Shown here piece by piece: positions 44,152-53,235 of a DNA stretch of 64,000 nt. Location: positions 496,001 to 560,000 of the forward strand of contig CAWHIF010000003.1 of assembly GCA_963829235.1 (NCBI GenBank). Reading direction: 5' to 3'. Under the pieces are notes generated by a model. It had not been told where the DNA came from, searched no databases, and was given only the letters and a program-made list of their open reading frames with translations. The translations under genes were made by a program, and so were the position numbers. Each line of letters opens with the position of its first letter. Positions within the stretch are counted from its first letter, which is position 1. This DNA comes from Bog-756 sp963829235. Its GTDB lineage: Bacteria; Actinomycetota; Acidimicrobiia; Acidimicrobiales; RAAP-2.

Positions 44152-45582
44152 TCACTCCCGGCGGTCGAGCGGGAGCTGGTCCGGGGGCCGGTCGAACCGC
44201 GGTGGGCCGGTGCCCGGAGGTGGGCCTTCGGTGCTCCGCCTGCGCTTCGGTCTTTGTCGCTTCGGTTCGGTCGGATGCTCGGGGGCGGTCCACACCCACC
44301 CCTCGTCTGTCCTGGTCAGCTCGAACCCGCGGTGGGTGCGGTCCAGGTGGTGCCTCCGACAGAGCCGGGCCAGGTTGTCGAGGGCGGTGAGGCCGCCCTG
44401 GGCGAAGTCGGTGACCCAGTGGTCGTTCTCGAGGCCCAGGCGGGCGTCACAGGTCGGCACCACACACCGCGGGTCCCGGAGGAGGAGGGCCGACCGGATC
44501 CGCTTGGGCACGTGGCGTCCGGCCGAGTAGACCGTGGTGACGTCGGTGCCCTTGGCGATGAGCACCTCGACGAGGGCCTCTCCCAACAGCTCCCGGGCGT
44601 AGTCGACGCCCACCGGGCCCACCCCGGGGATCTCACAGCGCTCCCCCTGGCCCACCGAGCCCCGGCGCAGGGCCTCTGCGTCCACCACCACCGAGACGGT
44701 GGCCTTCGGGTCACAGGTGCACCCGCCTCGGGCGGTGCCCGTTTCCTCCCCCTTCGGGGTCAGGGTGCCGCCCCCGGTGGTGAGGGCCACCAGGGCATCG
44801 GCCCGGTAGGCGTCTGGGGTCTCGAAGCGGCCCTCGGTCCGGGCCGCTTCGAACTGCCGGTCGGTCTCTGCCTCCAGGGCGGCCAGCACCCCGGCCCCGG
44901 CCCCGGGGGCGAGGACCGCCAGGAGGCGGAAGGCCCCGTCGTCGTCGGTGAAGGTCCGACACCGCCGGTCCTCGTGCAGCTTTTGGAAGTGGCGGGCCTC
45001 GGCCTTCCCCGAGCGTCCCTCGACCTTGGCCCTGAGGCACCGCTCCTTCAAGGTGGCCTCGGAATCGGACTCGGCACTGCCGACCAGCTCGGCCTCTTTG
45101 GCCGGGTTGACCTTCACGGCGTCGGACACCCGGGCCGCCCGCCGGTGGGAGAGCTTGCCGGCCAGGAACGACTCGGCCAGGGAGGGCTGGTCGACGAGGG
45201 CCTCCCCCAGACGGATCAGGTCCTTTGCCTCTCCGACGCTGTCCCCGGTCGTGGCGGCCAGGAACTCGGCCGCCGAGCGGTGGCCGGTGCGGGTGTAGAG
45301 GCTGCCCTGGGCCAGGCGGGCCGAGAACGCCGTCTTGTGGGCCACCACCTTCCGCTCGAGGCGGGTCAGCCGGCGGAGCACCTCGGCGGCGCCCTCCAGC
45401 GAACAGCAGGCCGGGTCGGTGGCGTCGAGGGCAATCTCGGCGGCGTCGAGAAAGGCGAACAGGCCCTGGGGCTCGGCCAGCGTCTGTCCGGTCTGTCCGG
45501 AACCGGCCTGGCCGGTCTCCGTCTGTCCGGCCTGCGTCTGGCCGGTCTCCGACTGTTTGGTCTGCGGGGCGATCACGGCCAT
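44152..45582 (-). CDS. DUF222 / 13E12-type HNH endonuclease protein
   Basis: 476 aa. N-terminal GQTxxGQ repeats are followed by a DUF222 helical domain and a C-terminal HNH motif (LENDHWVTDFAQGG, then LARLCRRHHLDRTHRG). Such proteins are multicopy in actinobacterial genomes (the M. tuberculosis 13E12 repeat family) and behave like mobile DNA or group-I/II-independent homing genes. Here it stands between hemD and hemB, dividing an otherwise contiguous haem cluster. Start ATG 45582; no strong ribosome site. Natural substrate unknown. Confidence 0.9.
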   Translation of the reverse strand: MAVIAPQTKQSETGQTQAGQTETGQAGSGQTGQTLAEPQGLFAFLDAAEIALDATDPACCSLEGAAEVLRRLTRLERKVVAHKTAFSARLAQGSLYTRTGHRSAAEFLAATTGDSVGEAKDLIRLGEALVDQPSLAESFLAGKLSHRRAARVSDAVKVNPAKEAELVGSAESDSEATLKERCLRAKVEGRSGKAEARHFQKLHEDRRCRTFTDDDGAFRLLAVLAPGAGAGVLAALEAETDRQFEAARTEGRFETPDAYRADALVALTTGGGTLTPKGEETGTARGGCTCDPKATVSVVVDAEALRRGSVGQGERCEIPGVGPVGVDYARELLGEALVEVLIAKGTDVTTVYSAGRHVPKRIRSALLLRDPRCVVPTCDARLGLENDHWVTDFAQGGLTALDNLARLCRRHHLDRTHRGFELTRTDEGWVWTAPEHPTEPKRQRPKRRRSTEGPPPGTGPPRFDRPPDQLPLDRRE

Positions 45583-45660
45583 GTCACAGGATGGCAGGGG
45601 GGTGTGACTCTCAATCGTTTGTTGACGGTGTCGCCCCGGGGGCCGTCGCCGCCCCCGGAG

Positions 45661-46536
45661 TCACTGCTGTTGCTGTTGCTGTTGCGCCCGGTTCCGGGCC
45701 GGACCCGGCTTCGGCTGGGACGCCCCGTCGCGGTGGGGACCGGCCCCGGGTCCGCCGAGGGCCACGACCAACGCGTCCACCAATCCGGCGATGGTGTGCG
45801 GGCTGGCCTCGGCCGCCACCTCGAGTCCGGCCGCCCGGGCCGACCCCGAGGTGACCGGTCCGATCGTGGCCACCAGCGGTGGGACGCCGTCCGGTCCGAG
45901 CAGCTCCACGGTCCTCGCCACCGTGGAAGACGACGTGAAGACGATGGCATCGGCCCGCTCGGCCGCCCCCACCTGGTCCGGCCCGGGTTCTCCGGCCACC
46001 GTGCGGTAAGCCTCGACTTCGTCCACCTCCCACCCTTTGGCCCGTAGCCCCGCGGCCAGCGCCCCGCTCACGGTGGCCGCCCGTGGGAACAGGACGGTGT
46101 CCGGACTGTGGGTGGTCCGGTCCGCCGACTCCGTGGCCCCCTGTCCCGCCGCTGGGAATTCCTCCGCCAGCGCGCCGGACACCGATGTCCCGGGCACCAG
46201 ATCCGGCGGGTACCCGCCTTGGGCCAGAGCGCGGGCGGTCCCGGCCCCGATCGCGGCCCACCGGACCGATGCCGGCACGGGACGGTCGGCGAGCACGGCG
46301 AGGAGCCGGGACACGGCGTTCGAGGAGGTGAACGCCACCCACCGGTACGACCCGGAGGCGAGCCGGTCGACGGCGTCGGACAGGGCCGCTCCGCCGTCGG
46401 CCGGCCCCTCGATGGCGATGACCGGAAGCTCGACGACGGTGGCCCCGAGACTCACCAACCGGTCGGCCAGATCCGATCCCTGGGCGCGGGCCCGGGTCAC
46501 CACGACGTGACGGCCACGCAGAGGGGACGGGCTCAT
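45661..46536 (-). CDS. hemD: Uroporphyrinogen-III synthase
   Basis: Closes hydroxymethylbilane to uroporphyrinogen III. The family is poorly conserved, but GRHVVVTRARAQGSDLADRL, VAFTSSNAVSRLLAVL and IVFTSSSTVARTVELL are typical. 291 aa; the end is an unusual run NRAQQQQQQQ coded by CAG/CAA codons. ATG 46536 overlaps the cobA stop as ATGA. This and the preceding cobA are separate genes, whereas some actinobacteria fuse them. Confidence 0.93.
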   Translation of the reverse strand: MSPSPLRGRHVVVTRARAQGSDLADRLVSLGATVVELPVIAIEGPADGGAALSDAVDRLASGSYRWVAFTSSNAVSRLLAVLADRPVPASVRWAAIGAGTARALAQGGYPPDLVPGTSVSGALAEEFPAAGQGATESADRTTHSPDTVLFPRAATVSGALAAGLRAKGWEVDEVEAYRTVAGEPGPDQVGAAERADAIVFTSSSTVARTVELLGPDGVPPLVATIGPVTSGSARAAGLEVAAEASPHTIAGLVDALVVALGGPGAGPHRDGASQPKPGPARNRAQQQQQQQ

Positions 46537-47267
46537 GCCCGGCCCGGCCCGGCATCGGTCGAGCCGAGGTCGAGGGCGGCCACCGGCCCGATGACGATGG
46601 CGGCCGGAGCCGGCAGGTCGATGGCCGCCAGCCCGCCCAGCGTCGAACGGGCCACCTGCTGGCGGCGGGTGGTCCCCCAGTGGACGACGGCGACGGGGGT
46701 GTCGGCCCCGCGCCCGCCGGCCATCAACTCGGCGGCGATCCTGACCCGGTCGGCCATCCCCATCAGGATCACCAGGGTTCCGCCGGCGCGGCCGAGCGCC
46801 TCCCAGTCGACGCCAACCGGGGCCGAGGCATCGCCGACATGTCCGGTCACCACGGTGACCGACGTGGCCAGGCCGCGGTGGGTCACCGGGATGCCAGCCG
46901 TCGCCGGCGCCGCGAAGGCGGAGCTGACGCCAGGTACCACCTCGAAGTCGACCCCGGCGCTGCGTAGGGCCTCGGCCTCCTCACCGCCGCGCCCGAAGAC
47001 GAACGGGTCGCCGCCCTTCAAGCGGACCACCGAGCGACCCGACCGACCGTGGTCGATGAGCTGCTCGTTGATCTCGGACTGGCGTGCCGATCCTCCGGGG
47101 CCCTTGCCCACGTCGATGAGCTCGGCGCCCGGAGGCGCCAGGTCCAGCAGTTCGCGGCCGATCAGCCGGTCGTAGATGACCACGTCGGCCCGGCGCAGCA
47201 GCTCGGCGCCGCGCAAGGTCAACAACCCCGGGTCCCCGGGACCGGCCCCGACCAGCGAGACGCTCAT
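46533..47267 (-). CDS. cobA: Uroporphyrinogen-III C-methyltransferase
   Basis: SAM-dependent methylation of uroporphyrinogen III to precorrin-2, the branch to sirohaem and cobalamin. 244 aa. The motif SLVGAGPGDPGLLTLRG opens the protein; VIYDRLIG, RLKGGDPFVFGRGGEE and GVSSAFAAPATAGIPVTHRG are family hallmarks. ATG 47267 is preceded by GAGGGCGGCGGG and overlaps the hemC stop as ATGA. Confidence 0.96.
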   Translation of the reverse strand: MSVSLVGAGPGDPGLLTLRGAELLRRADVVIYDRLIGRELLDLAPPGAELIDVGKGPGGSARQSEINEQLIDHGRSGRSVVRLKGGDPFVFGRGGEEAEALRSAGVDFEVVPGVSSAFAAPATAGIPVTHRGLATSVTVVTGHVGDASAPVGVDWEALGRAGGTLVILMGMADRVRIAAELMAGGRGADTPVAVVHWGTTRRQQVARSTLGGLAAIDLPAPAAIVIGPVAALDLGSTDAGPGRA

Positions 47268-48295
47268 CCCGCCGCCCTCGGGGACCGGTCCGCCGCCAGC
47301 TCGTTGCCCTCCCCGGGGCCCGGCCCCCATTCACCGAGGTCATGGCCGCCCGCCCCGTCGAGGAGGTATCTGGCGACCGCCCGACCGAGGCGCTCGGGAT
47401 GATCTCCGGTGAGGTCGTGGCGCAGGACGACCAGGCCGTCCGCCGAGGCGAGCATCCCGGTCAAGCGGATGGCTGTCCGGTCGGGCTCGACGCCCGGCCC
47501 CACCAACTCGGCGTGGGCGCCGACCGGCAAGGTGCACCCACCTCCCAACTCGGCCAGGAACGCCCGCTCGGACGTCACCAAGCGGCGTATCCGGGGATCG
47601 TCTATGGCGGCCAGGGCACGCCGGGCGATGTCGTCGTCCTCGCGGCACTCCACGGCCAGCGCCCCCTGCCCCACCTGCGGCAGCATCGTCCCGGTGTCGA
47701 GCACCTCGAACTCGAGCCCGTCCGGTAGGGACCAGCCCAACCGGTCGAGCGCGGCCTTGGCCACCACAACTGCACCCACTGCACCGTCCCCGATTGCGCC
47801 CGCACCGCCTGGACCCGCACCGGCGACGGCCAGCCGGGTGGCCAGATTCCCGCGCAGTCCGGCGAAGGTGAGGTCGGGACGGAGGTTGGCCAACTGGACC
47901 CGCCGGCGGGCCGAGCCGGTGGCCACCGTGGCCCCGACGGGCAGAGAGCCGAGACAGCCACCGACCAGCACGTCACGCGCATCGGCCCGCTCGGGGAACG
48001 CAGCCAGTACCAATCCGGGCACACAGAGCTCAGCGGAGGCGGGAAGGTCCTTGGCCGAATGGACGGCGGCGTCGGCCTCACCGCCGATGACCGCAGCCTG
48101 CACCTCTTTCACGAACACACCCTGACCTCCGAGCCGGTCGAGGGGGACGTCGAGCCTCCGGTCGCCGGTGGTCTCGACCACCACCAGGGAGGTGCTCACC
48201 CCGCAGCGGTTGAGGAGCTCCTCCACCCGGCGCGCCTGCCACAGGGCCAGCGGTGACCCCCGGGTGGCCAACCGGAGCGCCAACGGTCCGGTCAT
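47264..48295 (-). CDS. hemC: Hydroxymethylbilane synthase (porphobilinogen deaminase)
   Basis: Polymerises four porphobilinogens on a dipyrromethane cofactor. 343 aa. RLATRGSPLALWQARRVEE at the start, VHSAKDLPA, and the cofactor Cys in LGGGCTLPVGAHAEL. ATG 48295 matches the family start; GTG at 48304 is an alternative. It begins about 24 nt after the hemA stop and overlaps cobA. Confidence 0.96.
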   Translation of the reverse strand: MTGPLALRLATRGSPLALWQARRVEELLNRCGVSTSLVVVETTGDRRLDVPLDRLGGQGVFVKEVQAAVIGGEADAAVHSAKDLPASAELCVPGLVLAAFPERADARDVLVGGCLGSLPVGATVATGSARRRVQLANLRPDLTFAGLRGNLATRLAVAGAGPGGAGAIGDGAVGAVVVAKAALDRLGWSLPDGLEFEVLDTGTMLPQVGQGALAVECREDDDIARRALAAIDDPRIRRLVTSERAFLAELGGGCTLPVGAHAELVGPGVEPDRTAIRLTGMLASADGLVVLRHDLTGDHPERLGRAVARYLLDGAGGHDLGEWGPGPGEGNELAADRSPRAAG

Positions 48296-48318
48296 GTCGG
48301 ACACCGGCCGGCCACGGG

Positions 48319-49602
48319 CTAGAGATCGAACAGCGTTCGGAGCGCTTCGACCAGGCGCTCGCCCCTCGGAGTGCCGGCCGCGTCCTTGAGGGCCACGGTC
48401 GGTTGATGGAGCAGTTTGGCCACCATCGCCCTGGTCACCGCATCGACCTGCTCCCACTGGGCCTCCGACAGCTCGGACCGCTTCGACCGCTGCCGATCGA
48501 GTTCGGTACGGCGCGCCTCTTCGACCCTCGCCCTGAGGGCGGACACCATGGGGGCGGCGTCGCGGGCCCGGGAGGCCACCCGGTAGCGCTCCACCTCGTC
48601 GGCCACGATGCGGTTGGCATCGGCCACCTCCTCCTCGCGCCCGGACAGGGCGTCGGAGACTGCGGAACGCAGCGCCTCCATGTCGAGCAGCACCAGCCCG
48701 TCGAGATCAGCCGCCGACGGTTCGACGTTGCGGGGCACCCCGAGGTCCACCATGAGCAATGGATCACCGGGTCCGCGCCCGGTCACGGCCGCTTCGACCA
48801 TGGCCCGGTCGACGATGGGATGGGTGGTTCCGACCGAGGTGAAGACCACGTCGGACGAGACCATCAACCCGGCCAGGTCGTCCAGCGCCGCGGTCCTCAC
48901 CTGCGAAGCCACATCCGGCGGAAGACCGGCCACCACGGCCTCGGTCCGGTCGACGGTCCGGTTGGCCACGACCAGGGTGGCGGCATCGCCCGCGGCCACG
49001 GCCTGGGTCACGCCCTCCCCCATCTCCCCCGCCCCCACCACGAGGACCCGGGCGCCGACGAGCCCCCCGTCCCGGTGCCGCGCGGCCAGGGCCACGGCCC
49101 CGTGGGAGAGCGAGGTGATGCCACGGGCGATGGCGGTCTCCGACCGGACCCGTTTGCCGGTCTCGACGGCATGGCGGAAGAGGGCGCCGAGCACCGGACC
49201 CGACACCCGCTCGCTCCGGGCCTGCTCCCAGGCCCGGCGCACCTGCCCGAGGACCTCGGACTCGCCCAGCACGGCTGAGTCGAGCCCGGCGGCCACCGCG
49301 AAGAGGTGGTTGGTCACGTCATCGTCGAAACGCACGGTGAAGTGCTCGGCCAGCGAATCCGCCGGGCTCCCGCTAGTAGCGGCCAGGAATTCCTCGAGCG
49401 CGGCCACACCGTCATGGAACCGCTCGACCACGGCGTAGATCTCCGTACGCAGGCAGGTCGAGAGGATGACCACCTCGGAGAGGTTGGACTGGTCACGCAA
49501 CCGGCCCAGAGCCTTCGGCAGGTCGCGCTCGGACACGGCCACCCGTTCGAGGAGATCGAGGGGCGAATGGCGCTGCTCGAGGCCGACGACGATCACCGAC
49601 AC
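48319..49602 (-). CDS. hemA: Glutamyl-tRNA reductase
   Basis: First committed step of the C5 haem pathway: Glu-tRNA to glutamate-1-semialdehyde with NADPH. 427 aa. The catalytic Cys50 is in ILSTCLRTEIYA, the NADPH motif is VLVVGAGEMGEG, and the family segment AAGLDSAVLGESEVLGQVRRAW is intact. GTG at 49602. First gene of the hemA-hemC-cobA-hemD run; a repeat-filled 363-bp gap separates it from rex, so the streptomycete rex-hemACD order is kept. Confidence 0.97.
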   Translation of the reverse strand: MSVIVVGLEQRHSPLDLLERVAVSERDLPKALGRLRDQSNLSEVVILSTCLRTEIYAVVERFHDGVAALEEFLAATSGSPADSLAEHFTVRFDDDVTNHLFAVAAGLDSAVLGESEVLGQVRRAWEQARSERVSGPVLGALFRHAVETGKRVRSETAIARGITSLSHGAVALAARHRDGGLVGARVLVVGAGEMGEGVTQAVAAGDAATLVVANRTVDRTEAVVAGLPPDVASQVRTAALDDLAGLMVSSDVVFTSVGTTHPIVDRAMVEAAVTGRGPGDPLLMVDLGVPRNVEPSAADLDGLVLLDMEALRSAVSDALSGREEEVADANRIVADEVERYRVASRARDAAPMVSALRARVEEARRTELDRQRSKRSELSEAQWEQVDAVTRAMVAKLLHQPTVALKDAAGTPRGERLVEALRTLFDL

Positions 49603-49965
49603 GGGCCCACCGCCTCGCCGCAGGTGCTGCTCATCGAATGTCGCACAGGGTCACCACCGGCTTGGAGCCCCGTCGAGATGATGGTCCACGCACACGTCCA
49701 CCCCTCAAGCGTAGGGCGGGTGCGCCGTGCTTCACACCTCAGCCTCCGGGCCCACAGCATGGCCGCCCCGGGTGCCGGTCGCCAGTCACGCCCTCCATCG
49801 GCCTCGGCACAGGGCTCATCAGGCCCGGCACAGGGCCCATCGGCACGGCTCACAGTGCCCATGGACGGCACAGGCCATCGGCACGGTCACAGGGCCCATC
49901 GGCGGCCCACAGGGCCCATCGGCACGGCTCACAGGGCCCATCGGCAGGGCAGGGGGTGGGATCGG
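49603..49965. other. Intergenic, 363 bp, mostly repeats
   Basis: Lies between rex and hemA, both on the minus strand. The right half is a tandem array (next entry); the left half must carry the hemA promoter if there is one. No gene supported. Confidence 0.55.
49802..49955. repeat. Tandem CACAGGGCCCATCGGCACGG repeat
   Basis: Six to seven imperfect copies of a roughly 18-24-bp unit, CACAGGGCCCATCGGCACGG, with shorter interleaved versions, immediately downstream of the rex stop. Confidence 0.88.
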
Positions 49966-50715
49966 TCACTCCGACGGGCTGGACGTGAGGCCTACCGATC
50001 GGATCACCGGCATCCCGCTGCCCGCGGCCGTGTCGTCCATCCGCGACTGGTAGAAGCTCATCACCTGCAGCTCGATGCTGAGGTCGACGTAGCGCAGCAA
50101 CACGTCGGGAGGCACCTCCAGCACCCGCGGGGCGAAGTTGAGGATCGAGCGGATCCCGGCCTCGATCATCATGTCGGCCACCCGTTGAGCAACGGTCGGC
50201 GGAGTGGTGATGACCCCGATGGACAGGGGTCGCTCGGACGCGATGAGCAGAAGGTCGTCCACGTGACGCACCACCACGTCGTCGACCAGCTCACCGATGA
50301 TGGCCGGATCGGTGTCGAGCAGGGCCGTCACGTCGAAATTGCGGGCCGCGAACCCCTGGGACCGGGCCAGGGCCCGCCCGAGGTTCCCGATCCCCGCGAT
50401 CACCACCGGCCACACCCGGTCGAGCCCGAGCTGACGATCGATCTGCTCGATGAGGAACGCCGCGTCGTAGCCCGCGCCCCTGGTCCCGAAGGAGCCGAGC
50501 AACGACAGGTCCTTGCGCACCTTGGCCGCGTTGACCTGAGCCGCCGAGGCGAGCAGCTCCGAGGAGACGGTGGTGGTTCCCGAGCGCAACAGCTCCTCGA
50601 GGATGCGTTGGTATACCGGGAGGCGGGTCACGGTGGCCTCGGGGATCCGCCGGTGCGGGCCCGTTGGTCCGGGCCGTTGCTTCGGGATCGGAGGTGGTGG
50701 TGGGTCGGTGGGCAC
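49966..50715 (-). CDS. rex: Redox-sensing transcriptional repressor Rex
   Basis: Senses the NADH/NAD+ ratio and represses respiratory genes. 249 aa: an N-terminal winged helix (RLPVYQRILEELLRSG, VNAAKVRKDLSLLGSFGTRGAGY) and a Rossmann domain (VIAGIGNLGRALA), ending with a domain-swapped helix (ELQVMSFYQSRMDD). GTG 50715 with TACGAT 7 nt upstream. Known Rex targets in streptomycetes include the rex-hem and respiratory operons; hem genes lie downstream here, but I found no clear operator by eye. Confidence 0.96.
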   Translation of the reverse strand: MPTDPPPPPIPKQRPGPTGPHRRIPEATVTRLPVYQRILEELLRSGTTTVSSELLASAAQVNAAKVRKDLSLLGSFGTRGAGYDAAFLIEQIDRQLGLDRVWPVVIAGIGNLGRALARSQGFAARNFDVTALLDTDPAIIGELVDDVVVRHVDDLLLIASERPLSIGVITTPPTVAQRVADMMIEAGIRSILNFAPRVLEVPPDVLLRYVDLSIELQVMSFYQSRMDDTAAGSGMPVIRSVGLTSSPSE

Positions 50716-50722
50716 TGACGGG

Positions 50723-50728
50723 ATCGTA
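50723..50728 (-). promoter_or_regulatory. -10 box (TACGAT), leaderless type
   Basis: On the minus strand TACGAT precedes the rex GTG by 7 nt; no ribosome site. Confidence 0.5.
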
Positions 50729-50845
50729 GGACCCGCGAACGACCTGCCGAAAGCCGGTGCTGAGGGCCGTCGTCGGCCCGGTCCGCACCGGGGAGCTCAC
50801 CCGGGACCGGGCCGGCCCACGACCGGCGCGCCCACCGGTCACGGG

Positions 50846-51844
50846 TCACGGGGGGTCGGGACCCACGGGACCAGGGGCGATCAGCACACGGGATCCCACC
50901 TCGATGGGGTCGAGCCGGGCGGCGGCGGACGCCCGGTCGAGGACCAGCGCCAGGTGGCCGGTGGCGTCGACCAACAGACCGAGCTCGCCGGCGACGAGCT
51001 CGGCGAACGCGTCCACCCGCCGGCCGGCGAACGGCCCATCCCGGACATCCGACGGTTCCACGGCTGTGCCGGTGAACCGGCCCGACGGCCCGGCGACCAC
51101 CGTGACCCCGAAGACGCCGCCGGGCGGCAGGCCCATCCCAGCGACCGCGCCGGCGCCCGCCTCGAGCTGCACGTTCCCGAACCGGTCGATGGAGGAGACC
51201 GAGGTGAGGAATCCCGCTCCGGGTGGCCTCGGCCCCTCACCGTCGGCCCGGGCGTCGGTCGCGGCCACCACCAACGATGCGGGGTCGATGCGGGTTCCGA
51301 GCAGCGTCGGGTCGGCCCCGAGGGCCAGATGGGCGGCGGCCGGGGCGAAGACGTCGCGACCGTCGAAGGTGGGCCCGGGTTCACGGGCGCCCGGCCCGGG
51401 TGCTCCGGGTTCACGGGAGCCGGGCTCGGGTGCTCCGGTGCGGCGGTGGTGAGCGACAGCACCGTTCCGATCGATGGCAAACACCGAGTCGACACCCCCG
51501 GAGACCGTGGCCATCGGCATCAGCAGTCCGTTGTCCGGCCCCACCAGCCACGACGGTCCGCCGAGCCCGCCTCGGTCATCCCCTGTCCGGATGGCCACCG
51601 ACCGGCGGTCGGTCCCGACGCCGGGGTCGACCACGGCCAGCACCACCCCCGCGCCGAGGTGGGGGGCGCAGCGGACCAGCATGGCCGCCCCTCCGGCCAC
51701 ATCGAACGGCGCCAGCTGATGGGAGAGGTCGATCACCCGGACTTGGGGTGCCAAGCGGTGCAGCACGGCATGGACCACGCCCACGAACTCGTCGGCCGTG
51801 CCGTAGTCGGAGAGGAAGAAGATGGCCGGATCGGGCGGCGTCAC
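50846..51844 (-). CDS. SAM hydroxide adenosyltransferase (DUF62 family)
   Basis: 332 aa member of the SAM-dependent chlorinase/fluorinase/hydroxide adenosyltransferase family. Visible: FFLSDYGTADEFVGVVHAVL with the SAM-contacting Asp, IDLSHQLAPFDV, VVDPGVGTDRR, and LVGPDNGLL; a late RFGNVQLEAG segment. Most bacterial members hydrolyse SAM to adenosine and methionine rather than halogenate. A Gly/Pro/Glu-rich insert (REPGAPGPGAREPG) interrupts the middle. GTG 51844 overlaps the proC stop as GTGA. Confidence 0.9.
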   Translation of the reverse strand: MTPPDPAIFFLSDYGTADEFVGVVHAVLHRLAPQVRVIDLSHQLAPFDVAGGAAMLVRCAPHLGAGVVLAVVDPGVGTDRRSVAIRTGDDRGGLGGPSWLVGPDNGLLMPMATVSGGVDSVFAIDRNGAVAHHRRTGAPEPGSREPGAPGPGAREPGPTFDGRDVFAPAAAHLALGADPTLLGTRIDPASLVVAATDARADGEGPRPPGAGFLTSVSSIDRFGNVQLEAGAGAVAGMGLPPGGVFGVTVVAGPSGRFTGTAVEPSDVRDGPFAGRRVDAFAELVAGELGLLVDATGHLALVLDRASAAARLDPIEVGSRVLIAPGPVGPDPP

Positions 51845-52632
51845 CGTCCCAATTGCTTGGAGCGCTCGGTCGCCGCCGCCACCGCCTCGATGAACGCCGA
51901 TCGCACCGCCTTGAACTCGAGCGTGCGCAACGCTGCCGCCGTGGTGCCCCCGGGCGAGGTCACCGCGGCCCGGAGCTCGCCGGGGTCGTCGTCCGTCTCG
52001 GCCATCATCCGGGCCGAACCGAGCATGGTTCCCACCACCAGACGGCGGCTCACCTCACGGGTGAGACCGGCGGCCACCCCGCCGTCGATCAGCGCCTCGG
52101 CCACCAGGTAGATGTAGGCAGGACCCGAGCCCGACACGCCGGTCACGGCATCGAGATGGCGCTCGGGGAGCCGGACCACGGTGCCCACCGACCCGAGGAT
52201 CCCCTCGGCCCAGTCGAGATCGGCGGCCGTCGCCGCGCTGCCACCCGAGATGGCGGCCACGCCGCACCCGACCAGCGAAGGTGTATTGGGCATCGACCGC
52301 ACCACCACCCGTCCCGGTCCCAGGGCGGCCTCGAGGCGGGCCGTCGACAGGCCGGCCACGATCGAGAGGACCCGGCCGACCCCGACGGCGGCCAGGGTCC
52401 GGAGCACCCCTTCGGCCACCTCGGGCTTGACGGCCAGAAGCGCATCGTCTGCCGCCATCGGCGCATCCACCACCTGCAGGCCGGGGTGGGCATCGGCGAG
52501 GCGGTCCCGCTGGGCGGGGTCGGGATCGCTCACGACGAGGTCGGCAACCGGAGCCCAGTCGGCCGCGATCAGGCCGGTGAGCAAGGCCGAACCCATCTTC
52601 CCGCCCCCCACGACCAGCAGCTTCGGTGCCAT
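51841..52632 (-). CDS. proC: Pyrroline-5-carboxylate reductase
   Basis: Last step of proline synthesis, NAD(P)H-dependent. About 263 aa from ATG 52632: KLLVVGGGKMGSALLTGLI, RSMPNTPSLVGCGV, and the signature VTGVSGSGPAYIYLVAEALIDGGV. A TAGCGT box 8 nt upstream supports this start over one 45 nt further up. Coupled to the SAM hydrolase gene downstream. Confidence 0.96.
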   Translation of the reverse strand: MAPKLLVVGGGKMGSALLTGLIAADWAPVADLVVSDPDPAQRDRLADAHPGLQVVDAPMAADDALLAVKPEVAEGVLRTLAAVGVGRVLSIVAGLSTARLEAALGPGRVVVRSMPNTPSLVGCGVAAISGGSAATAADLDWAEGILGSVGTVVRLPERHLDAVTGVSGSGPAYIYLVAEALIDGGVAAGLTREVSRRLVVGTMLGSARMMAETDDDPGELRAAVTSPGGTTAAALRTLEFKAVRSAFIEAVAAATERSKQLGR

Positions 52633-52640
52633 TGGCTGAG

Positions 52641-52646
52641 ACGCTA
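52641..52646 (-). promoter_or_regulatory. -10 box (TAGCGT), leaderless type
   Basis: Eight bases upstream of the proC ATG on the minus strand. Confidence 0.4.
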
Positions 52647-52716
52647 CCAGTGGCCCTGTCGCCGACCGCTCCGTCATCGACGCCGGTGACCGGCGGGTCG
52701 GGTCAGACCCCCGGCC

Positions 52717-53235
52717 TCAGGAGGTCTGCACTCGCGACGGGGGCGGCCGACGACGGTACCGACCCTCGTAGCCGATGGACATGGCCGTCGGAAAGCACTC
52801 GTCGGTGTAGGCCAGGGAAGCCCCCATGATCCGGTCGAGCTCCTCCTCGTCGACCCGTTCCACCGGTACCCGACCGACCAGGTAGACGGCCTCCTCGGGT
52901 CCGAGGGCGAAGCTCATGCCGAGCAGGTCGGCGTTCTTCTTCAAGAGGTACTCCCAGGTCACCTCGACGTTGGTCTCCGGCCCGGGCATGAACTGGGTCT
53001 CGTGGTGAAGGGTGCGCTGGCGGAGGGTGAGCCACACCGTCACGAACTCCTTCTCGTCCCCCCGGAGCCGGAGGTACCAGCGCGGGGCCCCCGACACCGG
53101 GTCCCCTCCGGGCTGGCGGTCGACGGCCACCAGCGCTCCGTCGGCGGCCAGCTCACGTGCAGCCCAACCGTCGATGAGGGCGCAGACCCGTTCGCGCTCC
53201 TCGGGGCCGAGGATTCCGCTCCACCGGTCGGTCAT
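52717..53235 (-). CDS. YbjN domain-containing protein
   Basis: 172 aa, matching the YbjN/secretion-chaperone-like fold: WYLRLRGDEKEFVTVWLTLRQRT, VEVTWEYLLKKNADLLGMSFAL, VYLVGRVPVERVDEEELDRIMG. Members are linked to stress tolerance without a defined biochemical role. In mycobacteria a gene of this family also follows mshA. ATG 53235 is the third of three repeated GGAG-ATG units; the first overlaps the mshA stop. Confidence 0.88.
   Translation of the reverse strand: MTDRWSGILGPEERERVCALIDGWAARELAADGALVAVDRQPGGDPVSGAPRWYLRLRGDEKEFVTVWLTLRQRTLHHETQFMPGPETNVEVTWEYLLKKNADLLGMSFALGPEEAVYLVGRVPVERVDEEELDRIMGASLAYTDECFPTAMSIGYEGRYRRRPPPSRVQTS

Noticed and set aside
44152..45582. Group II intron or transposase
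   Set aside because: No reverse transcriptase, DDE motif or terminal inverted repeats; DUF222-HNH plan only.
50846..51844. Halogenase (fluorinase/chlorinase)
   Set aside because: Family fold is right, but the context is housekeeping and most bacterial members are SAM hydroxide adenosyltransferases; no halide-site loop could be assigned.
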